Shown: positions 59,551 through 64,000 of the stretch, piece by piece | Numbering within the stretch: position 1 is the first letter of the stretch | How the letters are laid out: the number at the start of each line of letters is the position of its first letter | Assembly: GCF_018598185.1 (NCBI RefSeq) | Contig: NZ_JAHESC010000004.1 | Location: 186,001-250,000 of the forward strand | Source of the DNA: Dawidia soli | GTDB lineage: Bacteria; Bacteroidota; Bacteroidia; Cytophagales; Cyclobacteriaceae | Reading direction: 5' to 3' | DNA length: 64,000 nt | Program-made: the position numbers and the translations under genes | Notes under the pieces: model-generated | Told to the model about the DNA's origin: nothing | What the model saw: the letters and a program-made list of their open reading frames with translations, nothing else | Database searches by the model: none

Positions 59551-60381
59551 TTGCGAACGATGATCGGAAACAGAACGGGCCGGTGTTGAACGTACCGATG
59601 CATACGCCCGCGTCACTTCGACAACCCGCTGCCGCACGGCAACGATCACCACACGCGCCACCAGGTACAGACCGGTGGACAACGCCACCAGCGCGACCAG
59701 CTTCTCTGCACCGCGCTGCTCGGCATATATACCGATGCAGCACCAGGCGATCGTCAAGGGAAAGATGACATCACGATACCGGTTATGCACCGCATTTGCC
59801 AGCATGGCGACCACCAGCACCGCCAGGATCGCCACGACGTTTTCGCCAAAAGGCACGCCATCATAGCCGATCGACTTCAGCCAGACACCGGCATACATCA
59901 CCGTGCTGAACGTCAGCCACGCCGCGGCGGTAGTAAAGGGCAGCTGGATCCATTTGTACTGACGGTATAGTGTCGTGCTCATTTCCTTGCGAATGCGCGT
60001 AAAGACGACCAGCGATAAGATCAGTTGTCCTATTTGCAGCACCCAGGCGATGAACAGGTACTCGTGCGTAAACGCGTAAAGCCACACCATCGACAGGACG
60101 GACGAATATATCACAGGGCGGGCGATCTTATCATAAATGGGAATGTAGCGCTGGGCCGGCAGCAACTGATAGCCGGCATATACCAGCAACGAGGCGGCGA
60201 TCACCGCCACCACCGAGAACGTATATGTAGCAGGAATAAACAGATGCTCATGCCGGCCGAAGATCGCGCTTACGGGGATCGCCTCTCCCGGAAAGAAAGT
60301 ATGGAAAACCGTAAGCCCGATGCTCAGCAGAAGCGCCGGTAAAGCCAGCCAGCGCCAGCAACGCATGTAATGATCTTTCAT
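59542..60381 (-). CDS. Polytopic (about eight TM) membrane protein
   Basis: A 279-residue integral membrane protein with roughly eight hydrophobic helices (for example WLALPALLLSIGLTVF, YTFSVVAVIAASLLVY, NVVAILAVLVVAMLANAV) and a basic C-terminal tail. The middle (YKWIQLPFTTAAAWLTFSTV) faintly resembles TspO/tryptophan-rich sensory proteins, and related proteins are often annotated so, but TspO has five helices, so I keep this tentative. No catalytic motif is visible. Its promoter region (60382-60617) also holds several short palindromes. Confidence 0.75.
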   Translation of the reverse strand: MKDHYMRCWRWLALPALLLSIGLTVFHTFFPGEAIPVSAIFGRHEHLFIPATYTFSVVAVIAASLLVYAGYQLLPAQRYIPIYDKIARPVIYSSVLSMVWLYAFTHEYLFIAWVLQIGQLILSLVVFTRIRKEMSTTLYRQYKWIQLPFTTAAAWLTFSTVMYAGVWLKSIGYDGVPFGENVVAILAVLVVAMLANAVHNRYRDVIFPLTIAWCCIGIYAEQRGAEKLVALVALSTGLYLVARVVIVAVRQRVVEVTRAYASVRSTPARSVSDHRSQSA

Positions 60382-60617
60382 ATATAGACGGTATTACTGT
60401 ACGATTGACAAATTGAAAATTTCATGCCGGGTAAACGGACCGGGATGCCGCAGGGACGGCACGTACTCCGTACGGCAGCGATTGTAGAAATAAGTCTACT
60501 TCCCCCCAGGTTGTAGTAAAATGCGGCTGATTTTATGGGGTTTCACCGACGGCAACGCTGTTTTCGGGCTGGCATCTTTATAGTAGCATTACCGATAAGA
60601 CCAACTGCTTGGAAACC

Positions 60618-60860
60618 ATGAAACCCTCTATAAAAAACTTCAGAATGCCGCGAGCATTATACCGAAAACCATACAGCACCGGAGACCCGATCAAGAACTA
60701 CATCCTGCTGCTTTTGATCCTAATGCTGCTCTCGGCGTTTGTCTTAGGCAGCTGCAGTCCACCCCAAAAGAACCGGCCAGCACCAACGGCTGGCGCAAGT
60801 CTGAGCGAAGCGGTGACTTGTGCCGCGACGGTAGGCAGTTTGCAACTGCCGTCGAGCTAA
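60618..60860 (+). CDS. Possible small lipoprotein whose tail is encoded by repeat R3
   Basis: An 80-codon frame from the ATG at 60618 (a TTG at 60609 is in frame). Residues ~30-52 are hydrophobic (ILLLLILMLLSAFVLG) and lead to SCSPPQKN, a plausible lipobox preceded by a long basic n-region. The last ~25 codons coincide with hairpin repeat R3, so the C-terminus is likely junk coding or a repeat-derived tail. No homolog known to me; it may not be expressed. Confidence 0.4.
   Translation: MKPSIKNFRMPRALYRKPYSTGDPIKNYILLLLILMLLSAFVLGSCSPPQKNRPAPTAGASLSEAVTCAATVGSLQLPSS
60790..60854. repeat. Bipartite hairpin repeat, copy R3 (divergent)
   Basis: Begins CTGGCGCAAGT like R1/R2. Hairpin 1 is a 10-bp stem (60792-60801 with 60815-60824, one G-U pair), hairpin 2 pairs 60834-60840 with 60844-60850 and is extended by CGAC/GTCG. 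Hairpin 2 differs in sequence from R1/R2 but keeps the same place. Confidence 0.6.
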
Positions 60861-60896
60861 GCTGCCAAGTCTAAAAATGTCTCCATTCACAAAAAA

Positions 60897-61784
60897 TCAA
60901 TGGTAATGCCCCGCCGGCTCGATATGGATCATAACATCCGTAAACTCGGGCAACGTCAGTTGGATGTGATCTTTCACCCGATGAGAGATCGCGTGCCCCT
61001 CCTCCACCGTCAGGTCCTTATCCACCCAGATATGCAGGTCGGCGTGTTTGAACACGCCCATTTTCCGGATATGACACTTCTCCACCAGGATAACCTGCGG
61101 CACACTTCCGGCCAGGCGGATCACCTCTTTATTTACGGTAGGATCCAATTCTTCATCCAGCAATTCACCCACAGCAGGCCGGAGGATACGATACGCATTC
61201 ACCATAATGACTGCCGACGCAAAAAGCGCCGCCCAATCATCGGCTACCTCCCACCCTTCGCCACCGATGATCCCGATCGAAATCCCGATAAACGCTGCCG
61301 CGGACGTGATCGCGTCGCTGCGATGGTGAAACGCATCAGCCTTCACAGCATCACTTTTGATCTCGGCACCCGTCTTCAGCACAAACCGGTATAACAATTC
61401 CTTCGTAACGATCACCACGATCAAAATAATGAGCGTATACGGCTCGGGCGTTTTGTGCGGTGTGATCATGTTCTCGATGCTCTTTACCGCAATCACGACC
61501 GCGGCCAGCGCCATCGCCACCGAAACACCCAACGCCACGAGCGCTTCCATCTTGCCATGGCCATACGGATGGTCGTGGTCCGCCGGGCGCGACGACCATT
61601 TCAGGCCGAGCCACAGCATGGTAGAGGTCAGAATATCCGTCGTGGACTCGATGGCGTCCGCAATGAGCGCGTAGGAATTCCCCAGAATGCCGCCGATGCC
61701 CTTGATCAGCGCCAGGAGGGTGCTGACGATGATGCCGATCACCGTCGAGCGAAGGCCCTTGTGAGAGTTGGAAGTTTGCGCCAC
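60897..61784 (-). CDS. Cation diffusion facilitator family transporter
   Basis: A ~295-residue CDF. TM segments include VIGIIVSTLLALIKGIGG and ALVALGVSVAMALAAVVI. Metal-site motifs are ADAIESTTDILTS (TM2), HDHPYGHGKMEALVAL, and ADAFHHRSDAITSAAAF (HxxxD in TM5). The cytoplasmic ferredoxin-like domain ends HADLHIWVDKDLTVEEGH and DVMIHIEPAGHYH. It exports Zn2+, Mn2+ or Fe2+ against protons. The only upstream ATG (61832) lies in the stem of the tolC terminator and gives an odd MHRVFFF leader, so I take the GTG at 61784; a TTG at 61805 is the alternative. Confidence 0.9.
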   Translation of the reverse strand: MAQTSNSHKGLRSTVIGIIVSTLLALIKGIGGILGNSYALIADAIESTTDILTSTMLWLGLKWSSRPADHDHPYGHGKMEALVALGVSVAMALAAVVIAVKSIENMITPHKTPEPYTLIILIVVIVTKELLYRFVLKTGAEIKSDAVKADAFHHRSDAITSAAAFIGISIGIIGGEGWEVADDWAALFASAVIMVNAYRILRPAVGELLDEELDPTVNKEVIRLAGSVPQVILVEKCHIRKMGVFKHADLHIWVDKDLTVEEGHAISHRVKDHIQLTLPEFTDVMIHIEPAGHYH

Positions 61785-61811
61785 GCCGCTATTGTTGGGG
61801 CGCAATATTAT

Positions 61812-61851
61812 AAAAAAAAACACCCGGTGCATGCTTTTATGCTACCGGGTG
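61812..61851 (-). terminator. Strong intrinsic terminator of the RND-TolC operon
   Basis: An 8-bp perfect GC-rich stem (61821-61828 with 61844-61851), prolonged by GCA/TGC, followed on the minus strand by nine T. It lies 27 bp after the tolC-type stop codon and overlaps the ATG at 61832 of the following CDF reading frame. Confidence 0.9.
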
Positions 61852-61877
61852 CCGGGCGTGTAGGGTATGAAACGTTT

Positions 61878-63215
61878 TTACTCGACGATGCCCTGTAATT
61901 TGTTCAACGCGATACCCGCCGCCAGGTAATCGTACACCGCTTCCAGGTAATTGGACTGCGCGGTAGACAGCGCCAGCTCGGCGTCTGTCAATTCCAGGCG
62001 TGCGGATATGCCGCTTTTGTACCGATATTGAATGATGGTGTAGCTCAGGCGCGCCGTTTCGCGTGTAACCGCCGCCGTTTCCAGGCGCGCAAACGACTCC
62101 TGCCGCGCGGCAAGTGCTTGGTGCACCGATGCCCGCAGCTGCTCGTGCGCATGTTGCTGCCGCAGTACCGCCTGCTGACGCGCCAGCGTGGCTTTCTTCA
62201 CTTTGGCCTGTGACGAAAAGCCCGCAAACAACGGCACCGACAATTGCAACCCGACAAACGATGCCGACGGGTAGTATGCATGGCCGTAGTCAAAATCGTT
62301 GGTATGCGATTGCACCTGGTACTGCGCCACGGCCGAAAGCTGTGGCTTGCGCAGCGACGACGTCATGCGCACCTGCTGAGCCTCCAGCTGCTCTTGCAAC
62401 GCCAGCGACTGGAAGTATGGATTGTTGCGCTTCGCCGTAGCGTATACTTCGTCTTCCGAAGGCGCCGCGTCCGGACCGGGTACGACAAGAGAATCCGTCA
62501 GGACAATATCTTGTAAAGAATCCACGCCGATGAGCGTCTTGAGCTGCAGCGTGCTGGTCTCCACGGCAAACGACAGCCGCACGAGCTCAGGTTCCAGGTT
62601 CCTCACCGCCGTGTAGGCACGTAGCGTATCGACCCGCAAGCCCTTACCCTGCAGCAACAGCGAACGAGCGTCTTGCAAGGCGCGGTTGTTGCGGCGGATG
62701 CTCTCCTGCTGCAGCTTGATGCGTTCGTTCAATACGAGGACCTTCAGATACGTTTCCCGCAGCGAGGCAAGTACTTCCTGCCGTCTGCCCTGCAACGTGG
62801 TCTGACTGGCGCGCGCTTGTAACCGCGCGTGGTGCAACGAAGGTATAGCCAGCGGGTTATAGATCGGCTGCACGGCCGACACCGAGGCGTTGAGCTGGTC
62901 CTTGCCGCCAAAGCGGCCGTAGGGCACTTTGCCCTCCGACGTGGTCTCGCCAAAGCCGAAGAACGGCGGCAGGTCGAAGTAGTGATTCACACCGGCCTGC
63001 GCGCTCACCGAGGGAAGGTAAAGCGCGCGGGCGACGATGCGTTGTTGGGCCGCTTGCTCGACGCCCAGCTGGCTTTCGAGGATCTCGCGGTTGTGCAGGT
63101 CGGCAAGCCGTACGGCTTCCTGCAACGACAGCGACTGTTGCGCCGCCGCCGGCCGTGTTGCGCCCACAACCAGGGCGAACAACAACGAGCGATAAATATA
63201 CCGAAGTGGTTTCAT
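61878..63215 (-). CDS. TolC-family outer-membrane efflux protein
   Basis: About 445 residues from the ATG at 63215 (signal SLLFALVVGATRPAAAQ). Two outer-membrane efflux protein (OEP) repeats are visible: LSLQEAVRLADLHNREILES with ALYLPSVSAQAGVNHY, and DEVYATAKRNNPYFQSLAL with YYPSASFVGLQLSVPLF, plus long helices and the closing AQSNYLEAVYDYLAAGIALN. It forms the outer channel for the RND pump encoded 19 bp upstream. The frame to 63296 overlaps that pump gene and was trimmed. Confidence 0.93.
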   Translation of the reverse strand: MKPLRYIYRSLLFALVVGATRPAAAQQSLSLQEAVRLADLHNREILESQLGVEQAAQQRIVARALYLPSVSAQAGVNHYFDLPPFFGFGETTSEGKVPYGRFGGKDQLNASVSAVQPIYNPLAIPSLHHARLQARASQTTLQGRRQEVLASLRETYLKVLVLNERIKLQQESIRRNNRALQDARSLLLQGKGLRVDTLRAYTAVRNLEPELVRLSFAVETSTLQLKTLIGVDSLQDIVLTDSLVVPGPDAAPSEDEVYATAKRNNPYFQSLALQEQLEAQQVRMTSSLRKPQLSAVAQYQVQSHTNDFDYGHAYYPSASFVGLQLSVPLFAGFSSQAKVKKATLARQQAVLRQQHAHEQLRASVHQALAARQESFARLETAAVTRETARLSYTIIQYRYKSGISARLELTDAELALSTAQSNYLEAVYDYLAAGIALNKLQGIVE

Positions 63216-63234
63216 GATTTCTGTGTTGTTAAGA

Positions 63235-64000
63235 TCAGGCAATAGCCGCCGGGTTACTCCCCACCGGAAGCGGTGCGGGCTTCGCGGCATGGGCATACGG
63301 CCGGGAGAAGTAAGAATATACCGAAGGGATCACATAGAGCGTCAGGATCCCGGCGAAGATCAACCCGCCGACGACCGCGATCCCCAGCGAAGTACGGCTT
63401 CCCGACGATGTACCGAGCGACAACGCAATGGGCAGGGTACCAAAGATCATCGCGAGCGTCGTCATGAGAATCGGACGGAAGCGCGAGGCCGCAGCCGCCA
63501 GCACGGCGTCTTTCACCGAAAGCCCCTCTTCCTTGCGTTGGTTGGCAAACTCCACGATGAGGATACCGTTCTTGGTGATCAGACCGATAAGCATGATAAT
63601 GCCGATCTCGCTGAACACGTTGATCGATTGGTTCGTGATCCACAAGCTCAGCAACGCACCGGTCAGCGCCATAGGCACCGTGAGCAGAATGATGAACGGA
63701 TCGATCAGGCTCTCAAACTGCGCGGCAAGCACCAGGTAGATCAGCAGGATGGCGAAGATAAAAGCGAAGATCAGGCTCGAGCTGCTTTCCGCATAGTCGC
63801 GGCTCTGGCCGGCAAGGGCTGTGGTAAAGCCGGGAGGCAACGTAGCCTTAGTGATCTCATCCATTTCCTTGATCGCCTCGCCCAGGCTGACACCGGCGGC
63901 CGGTGTAGCCGAGATCGTAACGCTATACGATTGGTTGTAGCGGTAGATCGCCGGCGGGCTTACACTTTCCTTCATGCTCACCAGGTTGTCGAGCGATACC
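63235..64000 (-). CDS. RND efflux pump permease, AcrB family (N-terminus beyond window)
   Basis: The C-terminal ~255 codons; the gene runs off the right edge. Visible parts are the end of the second periplasmic loop (SVTISATPAAGVSLGEAI), TM8-TM12 with LVLAAQFESLIDPFIILLTV, GLITKNGILIVEFANQRKEE and RPILMTTLAMIFGTLPIAL. These match the hydrophobe/amphiphile RND exporters. With the TolC gene 19 bp downstream it forms an efflux operon; the membrane-fusion protein should lie upstream, outside this window. No substrate can be assigned. Confidence 0.94.
   Translation of the reverse strand, partial: VSLDNLVSMKESVSPPAIYRYNQSYSVTISATPAAGVSLGEAIKEMDEITKATLPPGFTTALAGQSRDYAESSSSLIFAFIFAILLIYLVLAAQFESLIDPFIILLTVPMALTGALLSLWITNQSINVFSEIGIIMLIGLITKNGILIVEFANQRKEEGLSVKDAVLAAAASRFRPILMTTLAMIFGTLPIALSLGTSSGSRTSLGIAVVGGLIFAGILTLYVIPSVYSYFSRPYAHAAKPAPLPVGSNPAAIA

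Noticed and set aside
1-64000. CRISPR arrays, tRNA and rRNA genes
   Set aside because: No regularly spaced identical repeats and no cloverleaf or rRNA-like sequence were noticed; a tool such as tRNAscan-SE would be needed to exclude an overlooked tRNA.

Overview
The window is a 64 kb chromosomal segment of a Bacteroidota bacterium with a fairly GC-rich genome, probably a soil or plant-associated member of the Cytophagales or Chitinophagales. The evidence is two complete SusC/SusD pairs, many Sec-exported or lipoprotein glycoside hydrolases, Bacteroidota-only domain families (DUF4861, DUF6443, GH144, 7TMR-DISM) and start codons with weak Shine-Dalgarno sequences. I saw no rRNA, tRNA, CRISPR array or intact insertion sequence.

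Layout. (1) 1-16 kb is a pectin/uronate locus. A leftward operon encodes SusC, SusD, a CE12-GH28 fusion, a GH105, a DUF4861 protein and a GH43 cut by the window edge. A divergent rightward operon encodes KduI, KduD, a LacI regulator, UxaC and UxaB. The 309-bp divergent region holds three related operator-like palindromes, so the LacI protein probably controls both arms. The surface enzymes would cut and deacetylate pectin, GH105 would release unsaturated uronate, and KduI/KduD and UxaC/UxaB would feed it towards 2-keto-3-deoxygluconate. UxaA, KdgK and KdgA are not in the window. (2) 16-26 kb is an AT-richer island with a 1,197-residue YD-repeat protein, a very large FN3/Rhs protein ending in an HExxH metallopeptidase-like tip, and a small secreted protein overlapping its 3' end. 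(3) 26-40 kb is a probable beta-1,2-glucan utilisation locus: SusC, SusD, a LamG surface lipoprotein, two GH144 endo-beta-1,2-glucanase-type proteins and a GH3. Next to it is a 7TM receptor whose cytoplasmic tail is the zinc-ribbon/HTH head of an IS1595-type transposase.

(4) 40-46.5 kb holds a siderophore receptor, a GH95 and small GNAT, NUDIX and DUF1801 genes. (5) 46.6-50.1 kb is a small signalling island: two distantly related small proteins, a CBS-PAS-DHp protein without an ATPase domain, a coupled 115-residue protein, a degenerate receiver and an intact receiver. (6) 50-60 kb holds START, S41 peptidase, GH92, DUF4382, DUF4197 and CE20-like acetylesterase genes, a receiver and an eight-TM protein, interspersed with hairpin repeats. 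(7) 60.6-64 kb holds a small lipoprotein candidate, a CDF transporter and an RND/TolC efflux operon that runs off the right end.

The items most worth follow-up are the 7TM receptor fused to a domesticated transposase DNA-binding module, the three-copy bipartite hairpin repeat family with compensatory base changes (56.8, 59.0 and 60.8 kb), the Rhs metallopeptidase tip with its overlapping secreted neighbour, and the kinase-less phosphorelay-like island.
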